DNA of 64,000 nt from Eubacterium sp. An11 (lineage in GTDB: Bacteria; Bacillota; Clostridia; Lachnospirales; Lachnospiraceae). The position numbers were made by a program, and so were the translations under genes. The DNA lies in contig NZ_NFLV01000001.1 of NCBI RefSeq assembly GCF_002161065.1, positions 353,106-417,105 of the forward strand. Reading direction: 5' to 3'. Of this stretch, positions 32,323-41,847 are shown piece after piece (position 1 is the first letter of the stretch; the number at the start of each line of letters is the position of its first letter). Below the pieces are notes generated by a model. The model searched no databases, was not told where the DNA came from, and saw nothing but the letters and a program-made list of their open reading frames with translations.

Positions 32323-33390
32323 TTAATCTTCAAAAAACCGGAAAGAATCGATGACTTCCTTTACGGTACCAATGTGGTCTGCCTCATAGGCTTTTCCGCC
32401 ACAGAACAGCAGAGCGTCATCCAGCTCGCCTTTGGCAGCATGGATCAAGGCATCGGTGATACAATAAGGGGTCGTGGCAGGATTACAGGTATGAATGCAA
32501 TTCAGGCATTTTATCGCAGGGACACGAATGCCGGACGCCACTTTGTCCATCAGCTTGTTGTGTATTGCCCTGCCCGGCATGCCCACGGGACTCTTTACAA
32601 TCTCAATATCTTCTTCCTTTGCCTGCACGTAAGCCATTTTGTATCTCTCGTCAGCATCACATTCCACTGTGGTAACAAAACGGGAAGCCACCTGGATGCC
32701 ATCCACCCCAAGATTCATGGCGTGAACATAATCTTCGTGGTTGCGTATACCTCCGGCCAGAATCACCGGGATCTTGTGGTCATACTTCTCTTCGTAGGTC
32801 TTCACCACCTGGAGAATCTTCTTCACTTCCTCATCGTAGACAGACGGAGTAAATTCTTCCAGCTGTTTAATATGAAAACCGAGATGACCGCCGGCCAGCG
32901 GCCCCTCGATCACCAGAAGATCCGCTGTACGCTTATACTTTCTGTCCCAGTATTTTAAGATTACTTTGGCGGATTTCTCTGTGGATACGATGGGCGCAAT
33001 GGCCACATCGCTTCCTTTCACATATGCCGGCAGATCCGCCGGAAGTCCGGCGCCGGATACAATCAGATCTGCTCCGGCATTGACAGCCTCACGAACGTAA
33101 TCCTCATAATAATTCATGGCTACCATGATATTAAAACCGATGATGCCGTCCGGCGCAATCTCCCGGGCCTTCTTTAATTCTGAACGCATGGCTCTTTTGT
33201 TGGCTTCCACAGGATTCTGATAAAAATCAGGTTCTCTGTAACCTGGCTGAGCTGCGGAGATCACCCCCACAGCGCCTTCCTTCGCAACGGCTCCGGCAAG
33301 ACCGCCGAGGCTGATTCCAACCCCCATTCCCCCTTGTAACAGCGGGATTTTCACTTCTTTATTTCTAATGGCAAATGTCTTTCTCTCCAT
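32323..33390 (-). CDS. Nitronate-monooxygenase-family flavoenzyme with a cysteine cluster (FabX-like)
   Basis: A 355-residue FMN TIM-barrel: PLLQGGMGVGISLGGLAGAVAKEGAVGVIS, FNIMVAMNYYEDYV, GPLAGGHLGFH (H169, H173), AGGIRNHEDY and DGIQVASRFV. The C-terminal part carries four cysteines (C295, C298, C302, C310; KCLNCIHTCNPATTPYCI), a likely iron-sulfur site as known in Helicobacter FabX. It is a paralogue of FabK, which is also in this operon, and the last biosynthetic gene, 15 bases after accDA. I infer a role in unsaturated fatty-acid formation, because no fabA, fabM or fabN is present here. Confidence 0.82.
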   Translation of the reverse strand: MERKTFAIRNKEVKIPLLQGGMGVGISLGGLAGAVAKEGAVGVISAAQPGYREPDFYQNPVEANKRAMRSELKKAREIAPDGIIGFNIMVAMNYYEDYVREAVNAGADLIVSGAGLPADLPAYVKGSDVAIAPIVSTEKSAKVILKYWDRKYKRTADLLVIEGPLAGGHLGFHIKQLEEFTPSVYDEEVKKILQVVKTYEEKYDHKIPVILAGGIRNHEDYVHAMNLGVDGIQVASRFVTTVECDADERYKMAYVQAKEEDIEIVKSPVGMPGRAIHNKLMDKVASGIRVPAIKCLNCIHTCNPATTPYCITDALIHAAKGELDDALLFCGGKAYEADHIGTVKEVIDSFRFFED

Positions 33391-33405
33391 AACTCCACCC
33401 CTGTG

Positions 33406-35145
33406 CTACATTCTTCGGAAACGCGCGTAACGGGCCTCTATTAATTCCTCTTCCGGCAGATTCATTTTTTCTTTCAGAAAAGCACAAATCATTTCGTCTA
33501 AGTGTTCACAGATTTCCAACATGGTTTCCAGTGTATACGTCTCCGGCTCCGGAATGATCGTTTCCACAAATCCTGCCTTATAAAGGTCATAGGAGGTCAG
33601 TTTCATCGCCTTCGCCGCCTTCTCAGCCAGACTGGCGTCCTTCCAGAGAATGGAAGCAAATCCCTCCGGAGACAAAATGGAATAAATCGCATTTTCCAAA
33701 GCCCATACTTCATCGGCAACAGCCATGGCAAGCGCACCGCCGCTGCCGCCTTCTCCAATTAAAATCGAAAGAATCGGCGTCTTTAAATCAGACATATGGA
33801 AGAGATTGCGGGCAATGGCCTCGCCCTGTCCTCTCTCTTCTGCACCCATGCCCGGATAAGCGCCAGGTGTATCCACAAAACAGATGATCGGACGGTGGAA
33901 CTTCTCCGCCTGCTTCATGAGACGCAGAGACTTCCGGTATCCTTCCGGCATCGGCATACCGAAGTTCCTCTCCATGTTTTCCTGGGTATTTTTGCCTTTC
34001 ATCTGGGCAATGACCGTCACCGGCTGACCGTGGAACAGAGCGATACCGCCGCAGATGGCATGGTCATCCCCGAAATATCTGTCTCCGTGGAATTCCACAA
34101 ATTCGTCAAACAGGCCGTGAATATAATCTTCGCCGATCGGTCTTCCCTTGGCTCTGGCAAGCGCTACCCGCTCCCAGGCAGTCTTATCCTTGGCATGCTC
34201 CGTGGAAACTTTGTACGGTGCCTTATATTTGCCCTGTTTCTTCACGGCTTCGCTGAGATCCTTAAGCTCTCTTGACGCCTCGTCATTTCCGACTCTGTGC
34301 AGGTCAAGCAGATGGCGAAGTTCTTCTTTCATATTCTGCCGTTCCACGATGCGATCCACAAATCCGTGCTCCAGCAGGAATTCAGAACGCTGGAATCCCT
34401 TTGGCAGTTTCTGATGAATGGTCTGTTCGATAACACGAGGGCCGGCAAAACCAATGAGGGCCTTCGGCTCCGCCAGAATAATGTCTCCGAGACTGGCAAA
34501 ACTTGCCGTCACACCGCCTGTGGTCGGATCTGTCTGTACAGCAATGTATAACAATCCCGCATCACTGTGCCGTTTTAAGGCTGCGGCGGTCTTTTCCATC
34601 TGCATAAGAGAAGTCATGCCTTCCTGCATTCTGGCTCCGCCGGAACAGGTAAAGATCACGATTGGAAGCTTCATCTCTGTGGCCTTCTCGATGCCTCGTG
34701 TGACCTTTTCACCCACAACGGCTCCCATGCTGGCTGTCATGAATCTTCCATCCATTACCATGATGACCACTTCATTCTCGCCGATTCTGGCCTTTCCGGT
34801 CACAACCGCCTCATCAAGCCCTGTCTTTTCCTGCAGTGCCTTTACTTTATCCGGATATCCTTTCATCCGGAGAGGATTGGTGTTTACCAGTCCCGTATCC
34901 CATTCCTCAAAGGATCCTTCCTCTGTGACCAGAGCAATTCTTTCATAGGCAGGCATACGGAGATATCCGCCACATTTCGGGCAGATATAAAGATTATTCT
35001 TATATTCTTCTGTAAAAATGGCTTTTCCGCATTTATTACATTTTTTCAGAAGGCCTTTTGGCGCTTCCGGTTTATTTCCCTCTTCCACAAAACGGCTGGA
35101 CGGCCGCCGGATGGAAGTCTTTTTAAACATCTTATTTAAATCCAT
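33406..35145 (-). CDS. accDA: Fused acetyl-CoA carboxylase carboxyltransferase (beta-alpha)
   Basis: A 579-residue fusion. Residues 1 to about 285 are AccD, with a four-cysteine zinc ribbon (C36, C39, C55, C58), MDGRFMTASMGAVVGEKV and FTCSGGARMQEG. Residues about 305-579 are AccA, with YFGDDHAICGGIA, FVDTPGAYPGMGAEERGQ and GEGGSGGALAMAVAD. It transfers CO2 from biotin-AccB to acetyl-CoA. AccD and AccA are usually separate polypeptides. The ATG overlaps the accC stop region by ten bases. Confidence 0.95.
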   Translation of the reverse strand: MDLNKMFKKTSIRRPSSRFVEEGNKPEAPKGLLKKCNKCGKAIFTEEYKNNLYICPKCGGYLRMPAYERIALVTEEGSFEEWDTGLVNTNPLRMKGYPDKVKALQEKTGLDEAVVTGKARIGENEVVIMVMDGRFMTASMGAVVGEKVTRGIEKATEMKLPIVIFTCSGGARMQEGMTSLMQMEKTAAALKRHSDAGLLYIAVQTDPTTGGVTASFASLGDIILAEPKALIGFAGPRVIEQTIHQKLPKGFQRSEFLLEHGFVDRIVERQNMKEELRHLLDLHRVGNDEASRELKDLSEAVKKQGKYKAPYKVSTEHAKDKTAWERVALARAKGRPIGEDYIHGLFDEFVEFHGDRYFGDDHAICGGIALFHGQPVTVIAQMKGKNTQENMERNFGMPMPEGYRKSLRLMKQAEKFHRPIICFVDTPGAYPGMGAEERGQGEAIARNLFHMSDLKTPILSILIGEGGSGGALAMAVADEVWALENAIYSILSPEGFASILWKDASLAEKAAKAMKLTSYDLYKAGFVETIIPEPETYTLETMLEICEHLDEMICAFLKEKMNLPEEELIEARYARFRRM

Positions 35146-36503
35146 TTACTCTCCTCCTGCATCTCTTTCAAAACATTTTCCAGATAGGAAATATTAATAT
35201 CTCCTTCCTGATAATCCTCCCGTTCCATAATGTCGTACAGGAAATCAATGTTTGTCGTAATGCCTTCAATGATAACCTCCCCGAGGGCGCTGTGCATCTT
35301 TGCAATGGCCTCTTTCCGGCTCTTTGCATAGACAATCAGCTTGGCTATCATAGAGTCGTAGTAAGGAGTAATGGTATAGCCGCTGTAAATGGCGCTGTCA
35401 ATACGGATTCCCTTTCCTCCCGGAAGATACATATCCGTGATGGTTCCCGGACACGGGCGGAAGTTATGTTTCGGATCTTCCGCATTGATCCGGCACTCAA
35501 TGGCGTGACCGGTGATGTGTACGTCATCCTGGGTATAGGACAGATGTCTGCCGCTGGCAATACGAATCTGTTCTTTTACAATATCAATGCCTGTAACCCA
35601 TTCTGTCACCGGATGTTCCACCTGAACACGGGTGTTCATCTCCATGAAATAGAAGGTTTCGTCTTCTTCCAGAAGAAATTCGATGGTTCCCGCATTGGTA
35701 TATCCCGCTGCCTTTGCCGCCTGAACGGCCGCCTTTCCCATTTTTTCCCGGAGCTCATCACTCACCGCAGCAGAAGGCGCTTCTTCGATCATCTTCTGAT
35801 GATTTCTCTGGATAGAGCAGTCTCTCTCTCCTAAATGGATGACATTTCCGTAATTATCCGCAAGAATCTGTACTTCGATATGGCGCGGATTCTCCACGAA
35901 ATGTTCCAGATACATATGGTTGTCACCAAACGCCTGAGAGGCCTCTTTCTGAGCAGTCAGGAACTCTGTGGAAAACTCTTCTTCCGAGTAGGCCACACGC
36001 ATTCCTTTTCCGCCGCCGCCGAGCACCGCCTTGATAATTACAGGAAAACCGATTCCTTTGGCAATCTCCAGGGCTCTCTTGTCATCTGTCAGAGGCTCCT
36101 CGCAGCCGGGAATCACCGGAACACCGGCATTGATCATCGTTGTTCTGGCTTCCGCCTTATTGCCAAGTTTCGCTATGGTTTTTGAATCCGGGCCGATAAA
36201 TGTAATATTGCAGGCTTCACAAAGCTCAGCAAACCGGCTGTTCTCCGAGAGGAAACCATAGCCGGGATGAATCGCATCAGCTCCCGATACGATCGTGGCG
36301 CTGATAATCTGCTCCATGTTCAGATAACTGTCTTTTGCCGCTGCCGGTCCGATACAGACCGCTTCATCTGCAAGCTGTGTATGAAGTGCTTCCCGATCCG
36401 CTTCGGAATACACTGCAACGGTCTCAATCCCCATCTCTCTGCAGGCCCGGATAATGCGAATGGCAATCTCACCCCGGTTTGCAATTAATATTTTCCGAAT
36501 CAT
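35136..36503 (-). CDS. accC: Biotin carboxylase
   Basis: A 455-residue ATP-grasp enzyme that carboxylates biotin on AccB. It starts MIRKILIANRGEIAIRIIRACREMG. The glycine loop is GGGGKGMRVA, and the central regions EVQILADNYGNVIHLGERDCSIQRNHQK and NTRVQVEHPVTE carry the catalytic residues. Length is normal. It lies 12 bases after fabZ and overlaps accDA. Confidence 0.97.
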   Translation of the reverse strand: MIRKILIANRGEIAIRIIRACREMGIETVAVYSEADREALHTQLADEAVCIGPAAAKDSYLNMEQIISATIVSGADAIHPGYGFLSENSRFAELCEACNITFIGPDSKTIAKLGNKAEARTTMINAGVPVIPGCEEPLTDDKRALEIAKGIGFPVIIKAVLGGGGKGMRVAYSEEEFSTEFLTAQKEASQAFGDNHMYLEHFVENPRHIEVQILADNYGNVIHLGERDCSIQRNHQKMIEEAPSAAVSDELREKMGKAAVQAAKAAGYTNAGTIEFLLEEDETFYFMEMNTRVQVEHPVTEWVTGIDIVKEQIRIASGRHLSYTQDDVHITGHAIECRINAEDPKHNFRPCPGTITDMYLPGGKGIRIDSAIYSGYTITPYYDSMIAKLIVYAKSRKEAIAKMHSALGEVIIEGITTNIDFLYDIMEREDYQEGDINISYLENVLKEMQEESKWI

Positions 36504-36515
36504 CTTTCTCTCCTT

Positions 36516-36941
36516 TTATCCAATCATAAATGTCAGTTCGGCTTTCACCACGACTTTGCCGTCCACGCTGGCTGTCGCTTCGCCGATTCCCATCGGTCCT
36601 TTTACCTTGATGATCTTTGTCTCCAGACGTACCTTGTCACCCGGAACGATCTTGCCGCGGAAACGGCATTTATTGATTCCGCCAAAGTAAGCAGTTTTTC
36701 CTTTATTTTCTTCCAGAGAAAGAATGGCGACCGCGCCTACCTGCGCCAGTGCCTCCACTGTCAGCACACCCGGCATCACCGGTTCCTGAGGGAAATGTCC
36801 CCGGAAAAAGTCTTCATGAAACGTCACACATTTATAACCAACGGCGCTGACGCCCGGTTCCATATCTTCGATGTAGTCCACCAGAAGAAACGGATGTCTG
36901 TGAGGAATAATTTGTTCGATTTCTTTGATTCCCAGTCTCAT
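36516..36941 (-). CDS. fabZ: (3R)-hydroxyacyl-ACP dehydratase FabZ
   Basis: A 141-residue hot-dog dehydratase. Catalytic H49 is in FFRGHFPQEPVMPG and E63 in TVEALAQVGA. It removes water from 3-hydroxyacyl-ACP. It is the only dehydratase gene in the operon. A GTCTCCGG/CCGGAGAC hairpin (36975-37020) without U-tract lies in the 101-base gap after accB. Confidence 0.96.
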   Translation of the reverse strand: MRLGIKEIEQIIPHRHPFLLVDYIEDMEPGVSAVGYKCVTFHEDFFRGHFPQEPVMPGVLTVEALAQVGAVAILSLEENKGKTAYFGGINKCRFRGKIVPGDKVRLETKIIKVKGPMGIGEATASVDGKVVVKAELTFMIG

Positions 36942-37042
36942 CTTGTTATCTCCTTTTCATCCTGTCCGCAGATTGTCTCCGGAAAATACGCATCAGCATC
37001 TCCCGGAGACAGTCTGTTCCTTTTAAAAACAGCGGGCAGTTA

Positions 37043-37525
37043 TTATCCAATCCGGAATAACGGCTGACCGTATTCTACAGCTTCTTCATTCTGAACGTAG
37101 ATCTCTTTTACCACGCCGTCATATTCGCTCTCAATCTCATTCATCAGTTTCATTGCTTCCACGATACCGAGAACCTGTCCCTTCTTCACTGTATCACCGA
37201 CCTGAACGTAAGCCGGAGCATCTTCGGAAGGAGCCACATAAAATGTACCGACAAGCGGGCATTTTACGATATTTCCGGACTGATCATCGGATGCCGGCGC
37301 TACAGGAGCTGCTGCAGGCGCAGGTGCCGCAGGAGCCGGTGCCGGAGCAGGGATCTCCACCTGCTGTCCGCCTTCCTGTACGGAAACCACCGGTGCTGCT
37401 GCCGGTGCCTGTTTGTTCTCCGGACAGCTCATGACAATCCGGATATTTCCCTCTGTATATTCAAAGTTGGTCAGTCCCGCCTCGGAGACACCTTTTACTA
37501 ATTTAAGAATCTCTTCGTACTGCAT
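37043..37525 (-). CDS. accB: Biotin carboxyl carrier protein
   Basis: A 160-residue AccB. The N-terminal part is MQYEEILKLVKGVSEAGLTNFEY, then a flexible Ala/Pro-rich linker (about residues 48-80). The biotinyl domain (85-160) contains VEAMKLMNEIE with biotin-accepting K126. It shuttles carboxybiotin between AccC and AccDA. Confidence 0.96.
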   Translation of the reverse strand: MQYEEILKLVKGVSEAGLTNFEYTEGNIRIVMSCPENKQAPAAAPVVSVQEGGQQVEIPAPAPAPAAPAPAAAPVAPASDDQSGNIVKCPLVGTFYVAPSEDAPAYVQVGDTVKKGQVLGIVEAMKLMNEIESEYDGVVKEIYVQNEEAVEYGQPLFRIG

Positions 37526-37593
37526 TTTTTCTCCTTTCCTGACGCACCTGCTGCGTCAATCCTGGTAGATCTGGAAGTTTACTTCCGGACCTC

Positions 37594-38835
37594 TCACTCC
37601 TCATATTTCTTAACCAGAAGGGTTGCGTTGTGACCGCCAAATCCCAGAGAATTGGAGATGGCCACATTGACATCCTGCTGTACTGGTCCGTTAATTACAT
37701 AATCAAGATCACATTCCTCATCCGGTTCTGTGGTTCCCACTGTCGGATGGATGTATCCTTCCTCGATGGATTTCACACAGGTGATCAGTTCCACCGCACC
37801 GGCTGCTCCCAGAAGATGGCCGATCATGGACTTGGTGGAGCTTACTTTCAGGTGTGATGCCGCATCGCCAAAGGCACGATGAATGGCTCTTGTCTCGAAT
37901 AAGTCGTTGTGGTGAGTTCCGGTTCCATGGGCGTTGACATAATCCACTTCTTCCGGTTTCACGCCGGCTTCTTCCATGGCAAGCTCCATGGCCTTGGCAG
38001 CGCCGCTGCCGTCTTCCGCCGGGGAAGTAATATGATAAGCGTCGGAGGTTGCGCCGTATCCGGCCAGCTCCGCATAAATCTTCGCGCCACGTTTTTTGGC
38101 ATGTTCCAGTTCTTCCAGAACAACAACGCCGGCTCCCTCACCGATGACGAAACCGCTGCGGTTCTTGTCAAAAGGAATCGAAGCCTTCATCGGATCTTCC
38201 GCAGAGGAAAGAGCTGTCAGATTGGTAAATCCGGCAACTGCGATCGGAGTGATGCTGCTCTCGGTTCCTCCTGCAAACATCACATCAGCATCTCCATACT
38301 GAATGGCACGCAGGGCATCACCGATGGAATGTGTACCTGTGGCACAGGCTGTCACCACGTTAGTACATTTACCTTTGCAGCCCAGGGCGATGGATACATT
38401 TCCTGCCGCCATGTTGCTGATCATCATAGGAATCAGCATCGGGCTTACTCTTTTTGGTCCTTTTGTGAGGATCTTCTCATGTTCTTTTTCCATACTGGAA
38501 AGTCCGCCGATACCGGAGCCGATGATCACGCCCACACGATACGGATCTTCCTCTTCCATCTTAAGGCCGGCGTCTTCCATGGCTTCTGTTGCCGCAACGA
38601 TCGCGTACTGAGAAAAAGTCTCCATACGTCTGGCGGATTTCACATCCATTCTTTCCTTCGGAACGAATCCTTTGACCTCAGCCGCAATTTTCACCTTGTA
38701 ATCAGCAGTATCGAACTTGGTAATCGGACCGATTCCCACTTTTTCTTCTTTTACTCCATTCCAGAATTCTTCCAGTGTATTTCCGATTGGTGTAATCGCA
38801 CCCATACCGGTAATGACAACTCTTCTCTTATCCAT
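37594..38835 (-). CDS. fabF: Beta-ketoacyl-ACP synthase II FabF
   Basis: A 413-residue condensing enzyme for chain elongation. The active-site Cys164 is in VTACATGTHSIG, with the two histidines in NAHGTGTHHND and KSMIGHLLGAAG. It starts MDKRRVVITGMGAITPIGNT. It lies 25 bases after fabG. A short GACGCA/TGCGTC hairpin lies in the gap to accB. Confidence 0.97.
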   Translation of the reverse strand: MDKRRVVITGMGAITPIGNTLEEFWNGVKEEKVGIGPITKFDTADYKVKIAAEVKGFVPKERMDVKSARRMETFSQYAIVAATEAMEDAGLKMEEEDPYRVGVIIGSGIGGLSSMEKEHEKILTKGPKRVSPMLIPMMISNMAAGNVSIALGCKGKCTNVVTACATGTHSIGDALRAIQYGDADVMFAGGTESSITPIAVAGFTNLTALSSAEDPMKASIPFDKNRSGFVIGEGAGVVVLEELEHAKKRGAKIYAELAGYGATSDAYHITSPAEDGSGAAKAMELAMEEAGVKPEEVDYVNAHGTGTHHNDLFETRAIHRAFGDAASHLKVSSTKSMIGHLLGAAGAVELITCVKSIEEGYIHPTVGTTEPDEECDLDYVINGPVQQDVNVAISNSLGFGGHNATLLVKKYEE

Positions 38836-38860
38836 TTACATAACCCTTTCTTACTTTGTT

Positions 38861-39601
38861 TTACATGACCATTCCGCCGTCAACCAGCAGTACCTGTCCG
38901 GTAATGTATGACGCCATGTCAGATGCCAGGAACACTGCCGCGTTGGCAATATCTTCCGGCTCCGCAAAACGTCCCAGCGGAATCTGTTTCATGGCCGCTT
39001 CTTTTACATCGTCGGAGAGAACCTCCGTCATCTCTGTCTTGACGAATCCCGGCGCAATGGCGTTGGCAGTGATATTTCTGGATGCCAGCTCCTTTGCCAC
39101 CGACTTGGTAAGACCAATAAGGCCTGCCTTGGAAGCGCTGTAATTTGCCTGCCCCGCATTGCCCGCAACGCCGGATACAGACGTGATATTGATGATCCTG
39201 CCATATTTTTTGCGCATCATCTGACGGCTGGCAAAACGGATACAGTTAAAGCTTCCCTTTAAGTTTGTATCAATGACTGCGTCAAAATCTTCTTCTGACA
39301 TTCCCATAACCAGCCCGTCACGGGTGATACCTGCGTTATTCACCAGAATGTCAATCTTTCCAAATGTTTTTACCACGCTTTTGATGAAATCATTGCAGGC
39401 GTCAAAGTCTGCCACGTTGCAGCGGAAAATCTCCGCCTTACCGCCGGCTTCCTCAATCTCGGCCTTCACGGCAGCCGCCTTCGCTTCATTTCCATTGTAA
39501 TGCACTGCAACAGATGCGCCCGCTTTTCCAAAAGCCAGGGCAATCGCTCTTCCGATTCCTCCGGAAGCACCCGTTACAACCGCAACCTTTCCCTCTAACA
39601 T
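38861..39601 (-). CDS. fabG: 3-oxoacyl-ACP reductase FabG
   Basis: A 246-residue short-chain dehydrogenase using NADPH. It has TGASGGIGRAIA, NNAGITRDG, and the catalytic Ser/Tyr/Lys set in NITSVSG and NYSASKAG. The stop is preceded by the GQVLLVDGGMVM tail. It overlaps fabD by seven bases. Confidence 0.96.
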   Translation of the reverse strand: MLEGKVAVVTGASGGIGRAIALAFGKAGASVAVHYNGNEAKAAAVKAEIEEAGGKAEIFRCNVADFDACNDFIKSVVKTFGKIDILVNNAGITRDGLVMGMSEEDFDAVIDTNLKGSFNCIRFASRQMMRKKYGRIINITSVSGVAGNAGQANYSASKAGLIGLTKSVAKELASRNITANAIAPGFVKTEMTEVLSDDVKEAAMKQIPLGRFAEPEDIANAAVFLASDMASYITGQVLLVDGGMVM

Positions 39602-40530
39602 CCTGTCAACTCCTTAATCTTTTCTACGACGGTATGCATTTCTTCCATACTGCCGATTTTAAACATGTTTACACTTCTGTCAATCTTTCTCATAAAACCG
39701 GACAACGTCTTTCCCGGTCCGATCTCCACGAAGATATCCACACCTTCCGCGATCATACGGCGGATACTCTGCTCCCACATAACGGAGCTGGATACCTGCG
39801 CCCGGAGAAGATCCTTTGTTTTGCTGATATCCGTGATAACCTCTGCGTTTACATTGGTCACATACGGGATGGAAAGCGGTTTCCAGTCTACCTTTTCGAG
39901 GGTCTCATAAAGTTCCTCTCCCGCTTCTTTTAAGAACGGAGAATGGAACGGTCCGCTGACGTTCAGCGGAAGCACTCTCTTGGCTCCTGCCTCTTTCAGC
40001 GCCGGAGTCACCGCCTCAATGGCGTCTTTCTTTCCGGTGATAACGATCTGTCCCGGACAGTTATAGTTGGCCACGGATACGTTCTCCACTCCGTCTGTCA
40101 CTGCCTTTACCTGATCCCCGGAGAGTCCCAGAACCGCTGCCATACCGCCGGAACCATCCGGAACGGCATTGTGCATGAGACATCCTCTTTTCCAGATGGT
40201 CTTCACAGCATCTTCATAACTCATACCGCCTGCTGTCACGATGGCACAGTACTCGCCAAGGCTTAAACCTGCTGTCATGTCCGGTTTCAGTCCCTGGGCT
40301 TCAATCTCTCTGGTCATGGCCAGACAGGTAGTCACCAATGCCGCCTGTGTATAATCGGTACGATTCAGTAAATCATTCTCCTCAAAACAGATGGACTGGA
40401 TGTCCATATCAAGAATCTTTGCGCTCTCCTCATAAGCACTTTTAGCAAGAGCGCTCTGCTCATAAAAATCTTTTCCCATTCCGACAGTCTGTGCGCCCTG
40501 TCCCGGATAAAGAAATGCAATCTTACTCAT
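39595..40530 (-). CDS. fabD: Malonyl-CoA:ACP transacylase FabD
   Basis: A 311-residue acyltransferase. It starts MSKIAFLYPGQGAQTVGMGKD; nucleophile S90 is in GLSLGEYCA and the His in NVSGPFHSPFL. It loads malonate onto ACP. It overlaps fabK by eight bases and fabG by seven, indicating tight coupling. Confidence 0.97.
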   Translation of the reverse strand: MSKIAFLYPGQGAQTVGMGKDFYEQSALAKSAYEESAKILDMDIQSICFEENDLLNRTDYTQAALVTTCLAMTREIEAQGLKPDMTAGLSLGEYCAIVTAGGMSYEDAVKTIWKRGCLMHNAVPDGSGGMAAVLGLSGDQVKAVTDGVENVSVANYNCPGQIVITGKKDAIEAVTPALKEAGAKRVLPLNVSGPFHSPFLKEAGEELYETLEKVDWKPLSIPYVTNVNAEVITDISKTKDLLRAQVSSSVMWEQSIRRMIAEGVDIFVEIGPGKTLSGFMRKIDRSVNMFKIGSMEEMHTVVEKIKELTGC

Positions 40531-41461
40531 AAACCTTTGTCCCCTTTAACAGTTCCTCTGCCTGTGCATTCAGGCCTTTCACGATATCCTTACAGCTTCT
40601 GATCTCTTTTACCAGACCGGCGATCTGTCCTGCCATAACACTGCCGTTGATCACATCGCCGTCCACAACAGCCTTTCTTAAGCCTCCGAGTGTCAGATGC
40701 TCAAGCTCTTCCAGAGTGGCTCCCTCTGATTCCAGACGAAGGTATTCCTGTGTCTGTTTATTTCTGATACAACGAACCGGATGACCGGTGCTTCTGCCGG
40801 TTACCTTGGTATCGATATCTTTTGCTTTCACCACTTTATTCTTGTAGGCATCGCTGGCAATGGATTCCTTGGAAGCCACAAAAATGGTTCCCATCTGTAC
40901 TGCTTTCGCACCCAGCATAAATGCTGCCGCAATACCACGTCCGTCGGCAATACCGCCTGCGGCGATAACCGGGATGGAAACGGCGTCCACTACCTGAGGA
41001 ACCAGCGCCATGGTGGTGGTCTCACCGATATGTCCGCCGGATTCTGTTCCCTCTGCGATCACAGCATCCGCGCCTGTTCTTTCCATACGTTTGGCAAGCG
41101 CCACGCTGGCAACCACCGGAATCACTTTCACGCCGGCAGCCTTCCACATTTCCATATATTTCTCCGGATTACCTGCACCGGTAGTCACCACCGGCACCTT
41201 TTCGTCCACGATCACCTGCGCGATCGCGTCAGCTTCCGGATTCATCAGCATCACGTTGACACCGAATGGTTTATCTGTTTTCTTTTTTACCTGCTGGATC
41301 TGTTCTTTTACCCAGGATGCCGGCGCTCCGCCGGAACCAATAATTCCCAGGCCGCCTGCCTCAGATACGGCAGAAGCCAGCTCGTTTGTACCAACCCAGG
41401 CCATACCGCCCTGGATAATCGGGTATTCAATTCCAAGAAGTTCTGTAATTTCCGTTTTCAT
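40523..41461 (-). CDS. fabK: Enoyl-ACP reductase II FabK
   Basis: A 312-residue FMN-dependent TIM-barrel enoyl reductase, starting MKTEITELLGIEYPIIQGGMAWVG. Further marks are GTESGGHIGETTTMALVPQVVDAV and GADGI-like GAKAVQMGTIFVASKES. It performs the last reduction of each cycle and replaces FabI, which is absent here. It is a paralogue of the flavoenzyme at 32323-33390 but lacks its cysteine cluster. Confidence 0.95.
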   Translation of the reverse strand: MKTEITELLGIEYPIIQGGMAWVGTNELASAVSEAGGLGIIGSGGAPASWVKEQIQQVKKKTDKPFGVNVMLMNPEADAIAQVIVDEKVPVVTTGAGNPEKYMEMWKAAGVKVIPVVASVALAKRMERTGADAVIAEGTESGGHIGETTTMALVPQVVDAVSIPVIAAGGIADGRGIAAAFMLGAKAVQMGTIFVASKESIASDAYKNKVVKAKDIDTKVTGRSTGHPVRCIRNKQTQEYLRLESEGATLEELEHLTLGGLRKAVVDGDVINGSVMAGQIAGLVKEIRSCKDIVKGLNAQAEELLKGTKVYE

Positions 41462-41545
41462 AATATCTTACTCCCAATCGCTGTTTTCCTTAATCGTCCT
41501 GATTTTCATCAGCTCCGTTGATTCTCAGTAAAGTATCGTCTCTGA

Positions 41546-41773
41546 TCAGTCCTGGTGATTCTCAATGTAATTGATGAGATCACCCACGGTATCAATGTTC
41601 TCCAGATCTTCGGACGGGATCTCCACGTCGAATTCCTCCTCCAGAGTCATGACCATCTCAAATAAATCAAGAGAATCGATATTCAGATCGTTTTTAAAAG
41701 ATGCGTCCATGGTTACCTGATCCGCGTCAACACCAACTTCTTCCACAATCAAATCTCTAATTTTCTCGAACAT
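41546..41773 (-). CDS. acpP: Acyl carrier protein
   Basis: A 75-residue acidic four-helix protein with the 4'-phosphopantetheine Ser34 in the DSLDLFEM motif. It carries the growing acyl chain. It is the second gene of the operon, 74 bases after fabH. Confidence 0.97.
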   Translation of the reverse strand: MFEKIRDLIVEEVGVDADQVTMDASFKNDLNIDSLDLFEMVMTLEEEFDVEIPSEDLENIDTVGDLINYIENHQD

Positions 41774-41847
41774 AACTTGTCCTCTCTTTCATCCTTTTTT
41801 AATTTGTCATCATTGCTTTTTATGTAATCCGGCATTCACGCCGGGGA

